Origin: Anaeramoeba flamelloides
Taxonomy: Eukaryota; Metamonada; Anaeramoebidae
Length of the DNA: 64,000 nucleotides
Direction of reading: 5' to 3'
Assembly: GCA_027625915.1 (NCBI GenBank)
Contig: JANTQA010000057.1
Span: forward strand, 6,324,001-6,388,000
Below the pieces are notes generated by a model that saw nothing but the letters and a program-made list of their open reading frames with translations, made no database searches and was not told the DNA's origin. This document shows, one piece after another, positions 21,082-32,860 of this stretch; position 1 is the stretch's first letter, and the number at the start of each line of letters is the position of its first letter. The translations under genes and the position numbers were made by a program.

Positions 21082-24000
21082 TAAAAAAGAAATATAATCA
21101 TTAATAAGTAATCGTATATTGTTAAAAGTGAATTCTATCCATCTTAATATTGACAGATCGATGGATAAATTTTTAAAAAATTGAAATATTAAAAATTTAA
21201 TTTTCGTTTTAGAAACAAAATTAGTATTTTGGGTTAAAAAAATGTATTTTAGCAAGTATGAAAAAGGAATATTTTTCACCTTGAAAACTCTTACTTGAGA
21301 ATTAATTTATTTTCAATTTCAAACTTGAAGTGTTCGTGTTTCCCCTAATTACAAAGTTAAATATTTTGAAGATATCTTGAATAACTAATTTAAAATTACT
21401 AATATACAAGAAAATCTGAATTGAATTTCAAAATCCAAACCGAAAATATTCTAGTTTAAGATAATTTTTGTAATTTTTTATGAAATAAAGTATATTTTTT
21501 TGACTGTGTTATTTTAAAACTTTGTTGTTGAATTTTTTAACAGATATTTTTGTATATTACCATCAGAAATAAGATTAACAACTTCAGGGAAAAAAATAAT
21601 ATTTTTTAAGAAAACCAATAATGGTTTAGTGGTAAAATGTGCAACTTACAATCCAAGTGTCGGAGTTTCGGTCCCTCTTAGTCACATTATTTCTGATTGT
21701 TTATCATTTTCTCAAAAAGTTAAAAAGGTTACCAAGGTGTAATTTTAATTAAAAATCGGGATTATGCTTTTAAGAATAGCTAATTTTAGGAAGAAATCAT
21801 CTGACCGATTTGGATCTTTTTGTTTATTATAAAAATGAATGGAATTGATAGAACAAAATACCTCAAATTTTATGGTACGAATCCGATTATTGGGAGAATT
21901 GACCAGATTCCTGCTCTCTCATTTGATTCAATTCAAAATTAGCTCTAATTCAAATTATGGATTCGGGCAGAGTACCTAGGTTTTCCAGAATTCAAAAGAT
22001 TGGAGAAAAATCTTTGATTTAACTCAATTCTTTTAAATTCTGGAAAACCTAACGGCGTTTTTTTTTAATTCAAAATTGAAAAAAGACTATCATAACAGCT
22101 ATTTTCCAGAATTCAAAAAAATAAAGTAAAATCTTTAATTTTACCCAATTCTCTTAAATTCTGGAAAACACAACAGAGAGTGCCTTGAAATTCTTGTTTT
22201 TTTTCGAAAATCTCTCAATTTTCTAATCAATTCTTTTAAATTCTGGAAAACCCAACGTTAAGTGCCATAGAGTGCCATAGAGTGCCATAGAGTGCCGTAG
22301 AGTGCCGTAGAGTGCCGTAGAGTGCCATAGAGTGCCATAGAGTGCCATAGAGTGCCGTAGAGTGTCGTAGAGTGTGTAGAGTGTGTAGAGTGTGTAGAGT
22401 GTGTAGAGTGCCTAGGTTTCCCAGGATTCAAAAGATTGGTGAAAAATCTTTGATTTTACTTTATTTTTTTAAATTCTGGAAAACCTAACCGCAAGCAGGT
22501 GAATTATTAGTACTCATTCTTTAATTGAAAAAAAAAAAAAGCATTTTCAATTTTTTCAAAATAAAAAAACGAAGATTCTGAAATTAAATATTTTTTTATT
22601 TATTTTTTTTTTAATTAATATCTCTACCCCTAATAATCCTTAAACAATATTCAATTTTTTTTTTTTTATCAATCGTTATTTCACTGATTTATAATTAATA
22701 ATTACAAAAAATGTTTCAAAATAAACAATAAATTGAGAATTTTAATAAATAATTTTTATATTAGTAAATTTTTTTTCGCTTAGTTGTAAATGTGTTTCTT
22801 TTATTAATCATATTCAGTTAAACCCTTTTCGTTGTTTTTCCACTTTTACATTTTTTGTTTTCTTTTAAAAGTATGTAAGCTTAGTATAAAATTTGTTATT
22901 TGAATTCTTAAGGAAAAGTATTCATAGAATAGATTATTTTTTCAATCATTAAAATGGAAAAGTAATTAATAACAAACTGATTAAATTAATTTATTTTCAA
23001 AAAATTATTAGAACGTGAAGAAAAAAATTTTTAAAAAATGATTATAAAAATGCCTATTGAATCTGTATAACTGTTCTATCGTCAGTTTGTATCACTATTT
23101 GTCTTTATTTTATTTTTATAATGACTTTATTAAAGATTCATAATTTAATTTACTTGATCTTTAAAAAAGTTCAACTTAACACGATCTATTTTTTATTATG
23201 TGGAATTTATAAAGATCGTAAAGTTTAAAACTTGAATGTAATTATAAAAAGAAAAGAGCCAGTATAAACAAAAAGAATTTTTTTGTAAAAATTTCTTTTT
23301 ACGGTTTCAAAAAAAAATTGAGAAATTTGTTTTTACACATCACTAGTATGAAAAAATAAAAGTGAAAAAAAAAAGTTAGACAAAACTACAACTTCAATTA
23401 TCATTTCAGATTGTTAATCGGGTTTATTCAAAACGTAATCAACATTTCAGTCCTAAAAAATCTTGAGGCTGTTGTATTTATTGTTGTTAATAGTACTGCG
23501 ATTTTTAAAGTCTCTAGTCCAGAAAAAAAGGTCTATTTTGGGGTAAAAAATTTTAAATGGATGTGACAATGAATTTTCTTTAAACTCAACTTTAGGATAT
23601 TTTTTTGAAGAGATAATAACTAATAGTTTTGAAAACACTCTACTCATCTAAAAAAACTCAAATACGGGAAAAAAATAACTGATGATAAATATTGAGAGTG
23701 TCCGTCAAGTGCCTAGCTTTTTTTTAATTTTTGAAATAAAAAGAAAATTTTTGAATTTTCTGTTTATTTCAAAAATTAAAAAAAACCTAACGGAAAATCA
23801 AAGAAAAATTATTTTTTCCAATTTAAAAGAACAAATAATTCTTTAATAGTCAAAATGATTGATTCCCTATTTGAAATATATTCATCAGATTTAAAATACT
23901 TTTAAGGAAATATAAAATGCTCTTATCTAGAAACAAAAAAGTTTTCAAATTTTTTACTATTAAATTGTAAAAAATATTACTGGAAAATTGGATTTTCCAA

Positions 24001-24802
24001 CTTAAATTGTAAAATATCTTTAAAAATATTTTTTGATCAAAGATCCTTTATTAACCAATAGTATTTATTCTAATTGAAGTTAGTAAAAAGGGTAAAATTA
24101 GCAGATATTTAATTTTTTTTTGAAAAAATTTTTTCATGATCGTGATTTGGAAGTGTTTTAATATTCGTTATTATAAAACCAAATCCAAGATTATTCTTAA
24201 TTTTTGTTACTCAAAAAGAAAATAATCTTTCCATTAAATGAAAATCTCGATTCAAAAAAATTGTCAAATCGATTTTTAATTGTAAAATGGTAGAAAAAGT
24301 TCTCATTTCCCACATTTTTTTTTTTACTTAATTTTTTGTTTATTTGAAAACAAAAATCAAGTCTTATTCATTAGATTGAAATTTATTATTAGAATTGAAA
24401 TATAATTCAAAACAACAGTTAAAACCAAAATTTAAGCATGTTCAATTTTTCAAAAATTTGAGAATTTTAATTATAAAAATTCGTAAAATTGACTTTTTTG
24501 GGCTTTTTTTCGCTGCTTTGAACTTTTCCATTCATGTAAAATTGGCTTTAAGAATTTAAAAATAGGCATTATTTCAAGTTTGGGAAATTTTAATTTTATA
24601 AATCTTTTATTGATCTGTGAAAAATCAGTTGAAAATTATTTGTAAAATTTGCCTGTTTAAAATCATTTTACAATTAAAAATCGATTTGATAATTTTTTTT
24701 TTTCCATTAAACATTTTTTTTCAGGAACAATACACAGCATAAATATGAACGTATTAAAAAGTAGAGTTTTTTAAGAATTTCATATTTACTCTTGTGGAAG
24801 TA

Positions 24803-24843
<41 letters not shown>

Positions 24844-26073
24844 GATTAAATATTGAATTAGAAATTGAAATAATAAAATGGATTTCAAATAATATAAATA
24901 TAAACAAAAATGGCCAGGATAAATTACCTTAAGGGTTTCGTAAAATTCTTCCAAAACTAAACTTAAAGATCGAGCTAATGTTGAAGAATAAGTTTTGTCT
25001 TGATCGAGAGCATTATCTAATTCGTTCCAATCTTTCATCCATTCGAGAGCAAAAGAGTGGTCAGTGACATCTGTTTTATTAAAAACAACAAGAAAGGGAA
25101 GACAGGTTTTGTATAAAATTGAGCAAGTGTATAGCATATTTGACATGAATGTTGTTGGTGTTGTGATTCGTGGGGTATCGACAACATAGGTTACAATTGT
25201 TGGAAATTCGGCAGCTAATGACTCCATGATGATTTGCCCTGATGCAGACCACAAGAAGGTTTCAATTTGTCCTGGTGTATCGATCAAAATATATTTCATT
25301 TCATCTTTTCTTTTTTTAATATATTTTAACACTTGATCAAACTGAATTGAAAACAAATTCAGAGATGTGATAATAGCGCCGTTTGGCCCTAAACGATATT
25401 TTTTCATTACTTGCTTATAGTTAATTGTATCACGGATATCAATATTTGCTCCATAAGGCAAATTTTGAACAGCGCTATCTAAATTAATTACGTAACAATT
25501 TTTTTTTTCCATATGAAGCGTGCTATTCAGTCTTTGAATTAATGTTGTTTTGCCACTTCCTGCAAACCCAATAACAATAATTACTGGTGCGGCTTTTTTT
25601 TGCTCTTCATTTAATTCAAATTCCTTTTCCTTCTCTTCTTTTTCGTTTTCTTTATTTACTTTTTTTTCTTGTCCTTTTTCTTTTTCTTTTTCTTTTTCTT
25701 TTTCTTTTTCTTGTTCTTTTGTTGTTTCTTTTTCTTTTTCCTGTTCTTTTGTCGTTTCTTTTTTTTTTTCATCTTCGATTGTTGTTTCCATTTCAATTTT
25801 TGTTCCGATTTTTTGGTTTTTTTGATCTGTTATTTTGAGGTCTTCCATTTTCTTGATGTCAATTAATTTGATTTTTCTTTTTTGGATTTCATATTTTGAC
25901 TCATCGATCTTTTTTTTCTTGAATGTAGTTTTTTCGTTTTCCTTCTCTTTTTCGATATTGATTTCTTTTTTTAAATTTGTTTCTTTTTTTATTATCTTTT
26001 CCTTGTCTTTTTCATCTTCAAATTCGATTTCAATCTCAGTTTTGGTTTCTTCTATTTCTTTTTTTTGAGACAT
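20637..26073 (-). CDS. GPN1: GPN1 (GPN-loop GTPase 1), two exons
   Basis: GPN1 (XAB1) is a cytoplasmic GTPase needed for assembly and nuclear import of RNA polymerase II. Exon 1 is 26073-24928 and exon 2 is 21011-20637; the donor after CTTAAG is GTAATT, the acceptor is AAAAG, phase 0, giving 506 residues. Motifs: P-loop GFAGSGKT (about 168), [20 protein letters not shown], the defining GPN loop in YRLGPNGA (about 229), DTPGQIE (about 264), [13 protein letters not shown] and FNKTD (about 331). The junction reads [21 protein letters not shown], colinear with the GPN1 family, and the C-terminus is the usual charged helix. It has a Lys/Glu/Thr-rich N-terminal extension of about 160 residues that the family normally lacks. 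The intron (21012-24927, 3916 bp) is a repeat sink. GPN1 rather than GPN2 or GPN3 is firm. Confidence 0.94.
21617..21690 (+). ncRNA. tRNA-like sequence (degenerate tRNA or SINE head)
   Basis: TGGTTTAGTGG fits the Pol III A box exactly, and about 40 bases on GTTTCGGTCCC is a weak match to the B box. ACTT-loop-AAGT between them could be an anticodon stem with a 7-base loop, but base 33 is not T and the acceptor arms do not pair, so this is not a working tRNA by eye. It is flanked by an 11-bp inverted repeat ATCAGAAATAA at 21562-21572 and 21687-21697. Confidence 0.35.
21970..22490. repeat. Hairpin array in the GPN1 intron (module A) with minisatellite
   Basis: Three type-A hairpins of the CCTAGGTTTTCCAGAATTC form (near 21975-22049, 22103-22168 and 22411-22487) use the same stem module as the 9249-10160 array. 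Between the second and third lies a tandem repeat of the end motif. The array starts with AGTACCTAGG and ends with AACCTAACCGC. Confidence 0.85.
22259..22412. repeat. 10-bp minisatellite AGTGCCATAG, with 9-bp derivative
   Basis: Eleven copies of a 10-bp unit run in the order three CA-type, three CG-type, three CA-type, then CG-type and a TCG variant; four copies of a 9-bp unit AGTGTGTAG follow and pass straight into AGTGCCTAGG. The unit is the array end motif with TAG attached. Confidence 0.95.
23700..24090. repeat. Single module-B hairpin with a flanking repeat shared with 50770-51145
   Basis: AAGTGCCTAGC is followed by one perfect hairpin (23713-23788; stem TTTTTTTTAATTTTTGAAAT). The next 300 bp, including AGTCAAAATGATTGATTCCC, recur in inverted orientation at about 50780-51055, where they adjoin a module-B hairpin too. 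Hairpin and flank therefore moved or were copied together. Confidence 0.7.
24226..24712. mobile_element. Inverted-repeat element in the GPN1 intron
   Basis: The block CAAATCGATTTTTAATTGTA at 24263-24290 recurs in reverse complement at 24662-24690, with a CATTAAA block outside it on both sides. The arms are about 60 bp and the span about 490 bp. No ORF. Confidence 0.6.
24805..24839. repeat. (TA)n microsatellite
   Basis: About 17 TA repeats lie inside the GPN1 intron, roughly 90 bp from the splice donor. Exon 1's reading frame happens to stay open through it, which lengthens the ORF artificially. Confidence 0.9.
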
Positions 26074-29000
26074 TGTTCGTCAAAAAAATATAATTTGATG
26101 GAAAATATAGAATTAATAAAAAGAGTTTAAAAAAAAAAAAAAAAAAAATAAAAAAGTAAATATTTTAAATTGTAACAATGAAAAATATTCACCAAAAAAA
26201 TCTCGACAAATTTATGAGTATGGAGAAACCAAAGGTAATAACCAAATGAAATGTTATTTCATTTTAAAAGTGTTTTATTTCAATTATTTTAAACTGTTTG
26301 AGATGCTGATGTAGGGGAAACAAAAAAGTTTTGATTGTATCTATACATAGATTTTTTAGTTATCTTCCAATATTGTAATTAAAATAATAAGTATAGACTT
26401 GTGAAGCAAATTAAAAGTCTATTTTATTTTCATTGAACCCTTACAGAATAAAAGATCCGAGAACCTAGCAATAAAGAATAATTTAAAAAGATATTGATTT
26501 CTTGATGTTATAGCCTTTAAATTGAAATTCTAAAAATAAAGGACAAAAGGGGAAATTTAATCTCGAAAAATTGAGATATTTCTGAAAACATTTTTTACTC
26601 ATTGAACTAAAAATCTCAAAAAAATTGTGAATATTATTGAGAGAGTTTATAACAAATAACATTCAGAATTTAAAAGTGTCTTAAAAAATAATGGAATTTA
26701 AATTCCAAATAGATTTAACTTTAAGGATTTTCTATTGGATAGTAAATTCTATATATGTAGATAAATATTTAAACAAGTCAAATAAAAAAGTAAAGAGTTT
26801 ATTTTGAAGCATAGACTTTATGTTTTGGAATGGTTTTTTTTTAATCACTTTTGTAAATTTAAAAGAAAATTCAAAATAATTTCCTGACTTATTTTCATTT
26901 CCTGGATTATTTTCCATAAAGAAATTAATATATAGTATTGAAAAAAAAAAGTATATGAAAAAAAACCTGAAAAGGTTTTTAATTGTGAATATTAGGAAAA
27001 TTGTTGAGTAATTTGTTTTATTTACTATCAAATCCTTTTTTTTAAGAATCAAACTTTTTAAAATTATAACTCACCCACTTAGCAGAATGATTATTGATGA
27101 AATCACACCTGTTCAAAATATCTATTCAATCAATCAAAAAAAAAACGAATAAAAATTTTCATTGTCCAAACTAAAGTAAACCTCTCTAAAACTCAATTGT
27201 TTTTTAAAATATATCGATCTACTTATTCTTTCAAACATTTCCCAAATATTATGTAGATACAATACTTTAATGAACTTTAGGTAGGTTTATTACTTGTCCA
27301 TAATAAATTGGGTTATTTATAAAAAGCATTTAATTAAAAATATTTATAATTACTCAATCATTTTTCTAATATTTATAATTAAAAATACTATTAGGAATTA
27401 TTTCTAAGGTCCGGTATTTTTTTACAACTATATACTGAAATTTCGTATCAGAGTAAAAATACGATTACATAAAAGACCAACTTATTCTCAAAAAATCTTT
27501 TTTTAGAAAGAATTATTGATTTTAAAAATTTCATCCATTTTTCTTTTTTTTGAAAAGTTTAAATTTCAAAATATTACTGAATTATTTCCAAAAAAAATAT
27601 TAAAATAAAAGGGTTTTATCTAAAGTTAGATTTATCTCTAAATAAAGTATGCCAGAATTATTTGTAATTGGGTACAAATGATATTAGTATCACATTGTTC
27701 AAATATCTCTAAAAACACTATTATAAATCTTATTGAACAATAAATTATTGGATTTTTTATTTAATGATTACTATTAATAATCTTCTTTTTAGAGATTCTT
27801 TTCTTAATTCCTTTTCCAAATTTAAAAAGAGAACCCAAACTAATATTATTCAAGTTTTTAATAATTCATATTTAGAACTTCCATAAGTCGTTATTTTTGA
27901 ATTTTTGAATTTACACTATTTATTCAATAAACATCAATATAAAAAACCAAAGATTGGTTAGTTTTGTTTTCATTTTTATAAAGCTCAATTATAATATTAA
28001 TATATTTCCAAAGTGTGGAAAGAAGTTTTCAAAATTAACAATTTCTTAATAATTTATTTTTTAAAAAAATGAATTTTTTAGTTATTAATCTAGCTTTTGA
28101 GACAAATTTACGAAAAAGATTATGCAACTTTCGGTTATGTATATTGATTTTAGACCATTAAATTTGTCACAAAATGCAGATTTTTTCCTGAAATTCTTGG
28201 GGTTTTTACTAATACATAGTTTATTTACTAATTGTTAGGTATAAACAAATATTACTTCTTTACTAATCGAATTTTTTATCTAAATTTGAATCAGGACTTA
28301 TTAAAACGATTTATGCTCAATACAAAAATACTTCATCCTAGACTTCTCATTGGTTGAATATAATCCCTTAAAGAGCAAAGATTTTTAATCTGTTAAGTAT
28401 GTAACAAAAATCAACTTTAAAAACCAAACATAAGAGTTATAAAACAACTCTGTATACAAAATCTACATCATTTCATAAAAAAATACAATAATTATACTAA
28501 CCTTGAAAAAAAAATAATTTTTTGATTACCAACAATTTCCAAATTAATTTTTTCCCTGTTTTTATCAAAAAGGGAAGAAAAAATCACCAAACAATTCTAA
28601 TTAAAAAATATCACAAAATACCTTTATTAAAACCTGGAAAATTCAACTTAAAAGCAAAAGAAATTTTTTTTATTTTAAAATAATCATTATTCACACAATC
28701 TTATTCATTTACCTGAGTAAGTAATAAACCAAAAATCAAAATATTCAATAAATTTTCCTTTTATTCTCCAATTTTTAAAGATTTTCAAACAAATAAATTA
28801 ATTCAAATAATAAGAATAATAAAAATAAAAAAATAATAGATATTACCAAACACAATATTAATATCATAACAGTTCTTAGTATATACTCTTAATATTCGAA
28901 AAAAAATATTTTTAAATCTATTAAATTTGAAGAAATTTAATAAATATTTATCAATTATAATTAAAGATTATTGTTTTGTGATCTTCAAATATCCAATATA

Positions 29001-29674
29001 AGAATTATTTTTTGTTGTATTATTAAAAATATGATTAAACTTTCCTATGTTAATTGTCATTGTAAATTATCTCTTTTCAATTTCTCAAAGTGATATTCAA
29101 TAAAAATCAAATTTTTTTTCAAATTTTTCTATTTCTAATTTGATCCAAAAACCCAACAAAAAAGGATCAGATCTTTTGACTGAAAATTAAATTAAATCCA
29201 AAAAAATGAATTCTTTTTAAAAATGAAAACTCATTTGGCAAAAGCTGATAAATGGAGAATAATTATCCAGTTTAAATTTACTCTTGTGTAAATAATCACT
29301 CTATTAACTTTGGGAAATAAAATAAATTTGAGTTACGAGCGCCTTAATTAAAAAATGAATATTTAAGGTTTCTGTTTAAAAACTTTATTGCTTTTTGTCA
29401 CTTATAAAATGAAAAATGTTATTCATAATTTAAAAACCCAAAATCATAATAAAAAAATAAAATTTGGAAATTCAAAAATCAGAACAAGATTTATTTAGTC
29501 AATATTGAAGATAGATTTTTTTCAAATTATCCCAAAAAGAAATTTTCTTTTGTTAATCAGCAAAATTCTTTTTATAAAAAGTTTAATTATTTAATTATTA
29601 ATCAAAATAAAAAAACCAATTTTAAACAAAAAACCATCTTGTAGGTTGTGTTTCAAAACATAAAAAAAATAGAA
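26074..29674. other. Intergenic region between GPN1 and eL15
   Basis: No gene is supported. About 26990-27660 is a dispersed repeat. The remaining AT-rich sequence shows A and T runs only. The 106-residue ORF at 26732-27052 has no family signature and lies partly in the repeat. Confidence 0.6.
26990..27660 (+). repeat. Dispersed repeat R, copy 1
   Basis: Blocks TTAAGAATCAAACTTT, CAATCAATCAAAAAA, TACTTTAATGAACTTTAGG and TTTATTACTTGTCC, in this order, match 57050-57600; partial matches are at 46030-46290 and 63615-63730. Copies are diverged, no TIR was seen and there is no ORF. Confidence 0.65.
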
Positions 29675-30580
29675 TTATCTGTATCTTCTTAAGGAAAGGG
29701 TGTTTCTTCGTTTCCAATCACCTCTTCTTGATGGTCTTAATTTTTTTACATTTCTGTTTTTATATCTAAGTCCTCTATATTTTCTGCCTGATGATGTTAA
29801 TCCTCTGGCTTCTCTGTGTTTCATTGTTGGTCTTGTGATCCAGTTGATTCTTGGGTCCTTTTGGATTGTGATATGGTTAGGATCAACAAGGATAACTTCG
29901 TAATATCTATAGGTACCACATTCATTGATCCAATAACTATTTAATACTCTTAAGTTTCCGCACACTTTTCCAACTCTATATTCAGCAATTGATCTATTTT
30001 AGTTTTGGATTTATTAATTTAATCGATTACGAAAAAAGATAAATAAAAAAAAAAAAATAAAAATAAAAAAAAAAGCAACAAAAATCAAAAAAGAAATTAA
30101 AATCAAAAAATGATAAGCAAAAAAAAAAAAAAAAAAAAAATTAAAAAAAGGATCGAAATAATTACTTGAAGTTTTTTTGATGTTTCATTTTTCTAACACC
30201 ATGGTTTGTTGGTTTACCCATGATTCTACCTTTTTTAACATGTCTTTTTCTTCCACCTCTTCTTACTCTGACTCTGTAGATAACATATCCTTGTTTTGCT
30301 TTATAGCCAAGCATTCTTGCTTTTTCTGGTCGAGATGGTCTTGATGCTCTGTGGATGGCTGGTAATTGTCTTAATTGCCATGCTCTTTTGTTGGAGAGTT
30401 TACATTAATAAAAACACAAAAAAAAAAAAAAAAAATTTTAATAAGGTTTGCTTTGTTGAAAAAAGAGAAAAACAAAAAAAAAAAACAGTGAGTTTAAATT
30501 TACCTAACACGGAGAAGATATCTTACGACATCACTTTGTTTTTTTCTGTATAATTCTTGGACGTATTTGTATGCACCCAT
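29675..30580 (-). CDS. RPL15: Ribosomal protein eL15, three exons
   Basis: eL15 is a core protein of the large ribosomal subunit. Exons are 30580-30504, 30384-30166 and 29993-29675; donors are GTAAAT and GTAATT and acceptors end AAAAG and AATAG. The phases join to give 204 residues, the standard family length. The start [18 protein letters not shown], the middle [56 protein letters not shown] and the end [13 protein letters not shown] all match the family. Introns are 119 and 172 bp, short compared with those of GPN1 and Rab11. Unlike its neighbours it has no low-complexity insert, as expected of a ribosomal protein. Identification is certain. Confidence 0.97.
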
Positions 30581-31285
30581 TATTAAATAAAAACGATAAA
30601 TAAATAAAAAAAATGAAAAATTCTCAGGGTATTCTTCTGAAAGAATATATAATACACTTTTTCAAACAAGTAAAAATAGAAAATAGAACAACCATGAGCA
30701 AGATTATAAATCGTTTCACAAAAAACTAACATACTTATACATGGAACTGAATAATGGTATATGAATAGATAAATTTTATGAGAATAAGATGGCAATTTGG
30801 AAACCAGCCAATTGATCATATAGATGTTCTCCAATAATATAACTAAAGTAATATTAATCTAGATACTAAGGACAACATTATCATGTAAGAAAAATATTTT
30901 ATACTCGAATTTTATTTGAAATAAGGCGTACTTTCAAAAAAACCATTTGAAGATGAAAAAACGATATGGTTGTTGAGTTGGAAAGTTTCCTTTCAGCGAT
31001 TTGTGAAATCGTCTAAAGAGATAAATCTACAACTTGTTGATGTTTTCTCAACTAAAAAAATTGCACATAACTAATTTGAGCCAAAAAACCAAATGGTTTA
31101 AGTTCAAAATAATTCATTTTTTGGTTCAATTTTAAATAATTATAAATCATATTTAAAAACCAACTTTTCATGTAAATTTAGTACTTCTATTGACCTAAGG
31201 TGAGTTTTTTATTTTATTAATCTTCATTGATCTCAAAACAAAAGAAAAAGATCAAACTTTATTATTTCCCCCCTTTTCACCCATT

Positions 31286-31355
31286 ACTATTGTTTCAGAT
31301 TTAACAACTGGATCTTTTGAACTATTGTTTAAGATTTGACAACTGGATCTTTTGA
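31286..31355. repeat. 35-bp direct tandem duplication
   Basis: Two adjacent 35-bp units, each starting ACTATTGTTT and ending GGATCTTTTGA, differ at a few bases. Confidence 0.9.
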
Positions 31356-31553
31356 ATGGGATTTATTATTCTTCATTTTTGTTTTTCAAAAGAGTAAGGT
31401 TCGATATTAACCAAATGACAACTAAACAAAAACCAACTGATCAAAAATTGAACAATCAAGAATAAGTTTTTTGATATTTTATGTTCATGAGAGACTTTTG
31501 GTTTTTCTTTTTAGATGACTCTTTAGTGTTTTTTTTGTAGAAGTGTTTATCCT

Positions 31554-32014
31554 TTTACTATTTGTGAAAAAAAACTGAAATAGGGAAAAAAAGTTTACCA
31601 TGTAGAAAAAAAGTGAAACTCAATTTTTAATTGGGAACATTACTGAAAATTCAAAGTAAGATCAATTAAAAAAAGAATAAATAAATAAATAAAGTCAAAA
31701 TGAAATACTCGCCACAATAATTTTTTTTTTAATACTATCTTTTAGTATGGGTTTTTTTTTGATTGATAGATTATTAAAAATTTGTTCAAAAATTCGACTA
31801 TTTTTGAGATCTCCAAAACCACACCAACAATTTCTATAAATCAAGTAGATTTAAATTGTATTCGTTGGATTGATTGAAAATAATATAATGGGTTATTATT
31901 TGAAGTTAATTGGTTTTTTTTTTTGTTTATTGATTTTCCTTTTTATTTTCAGTAAGGTTCCCAATTAAAAACCTTGTTGAACTTTTTTTCCAGTTTAACT
32001 TTTTTTCCAGAACA
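31554..32014 (-). mobile_element. MITE family M1, copy 2
   Basis: The end motif TTTACTATTTGTGAAAAAAA on the left and CCAGAACAGT on the right bound a 460-bp unit whose interior (CCACACCAACAATTTC, AGATTTAAATTGTATTC) is the reverse complement of the copy at 6463-6906. Confidence 0.8.
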
Positions 32015-32446
32015 GTCAACTCAATTTTTAATTGGGAACCAGTAATAGAAACCTGAAAATTGAAAAGTAAGATCATTTAATAAAAGATAAATAAATAATT
32101 CAAAACAAAATACTGAAGTATTCCCCACAATCTCGATTTTTTTAATACTATCTTTTAATCATGAATTTTTGTTATGGTTGATCTAATATTCAAAATTTGT
32201 TGAAAAAATTGATTATTTTTGAGATCTCCAAAACACTTTAACAATTCAGATTTTGTTAATCCTCAAGATTTAAATTATATTTGTTGAATTAATCATGAAT
32301 AATTAAATGGGGTATCATTGAAATGAAGTTAATCCATATCTTCTTTCAACTTATTTTTCTTGCCGTTTTCGCTTTCTATTAAGGTTCCCAATTAAAAACC
32401 GTGTTACACTTTTTTTCCTATTTGACTTTTTTTCCTGAACCATTAA
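32015..32446 (-). mobile_element. MITE family M1, copy 3, tandem with copy 2
   Basis: This begins within the shared end CAATTTTTAATTGGGAACC and runs to TTTTTTTCCTGAACCATT. Its interior keeps the order of copy 2 but has diverged from it. Copies 2 and 3 seem to share one terminus, as expected from insertion into an end or from recombination. Confidence 0.75.
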
Positions 32447-32629
32447 TACATTTTTAATGATATTCCAGTGAAATTGAATTTTTTTTATACTTTAAGTTTT
32501 CTGTTCTAAATGAACAATTCAGATAAATTACAAAGACCAAACTTTCATATTTTTCCAGGTATTTATAATATTTTATCCAAAGATGGAATTAATTTTTTTT
32601 TATATACAACACTAATAAAAAATTTTTTT

Positions 32630-32860
32630 AGAACATGTTATAAACTTGTTGTAAAGGTGTTATAAAGGTCAAAAATGTTATAAATTTTTAAAATAAAAGT
32701 TTTATAATATAAATCTTTGTTATAAAATGTTTTATAAAAATTGTAACATGTTATAATCCTTTTATAAGAATATTTTTTTAAAAAATATTGAAAAAATGAT
32801 CATTTAAAAGGAAAATTTGTTATAAAAAGGTTATATAGATGCTATAATTTTTTTTTTTTT
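32630..32860. repeat. Scattered TGTTATAAA repeats
   Basis: About nine imperfect copies of a TGTTATAAA motif occur at irregular spacing. There is no clear period. Confidence 0.5.

Larger units (their letters stand above)
21012..24927 (-). other. 3.9-kb intron of GPN1
   Basis: Contents in + order: an ATT microsatellite near 21042-21081, a tRNA-like stretch, a hairpin array with minisatellite, a single hairpin with flanking repeat, an inverted-repeat element and a TA microsatellite next to the donor. Stretches 21100-21560 and 22500-23690 have nothing I can name. Confidence 0.85.

Noticed and set aside
21617-21690. Functional tRNA gene
   Set aside because: Acceptor arms do not pair, the anticodon loop lacks the conserved T and the B box is poor, so only tRNA-like is claimed.
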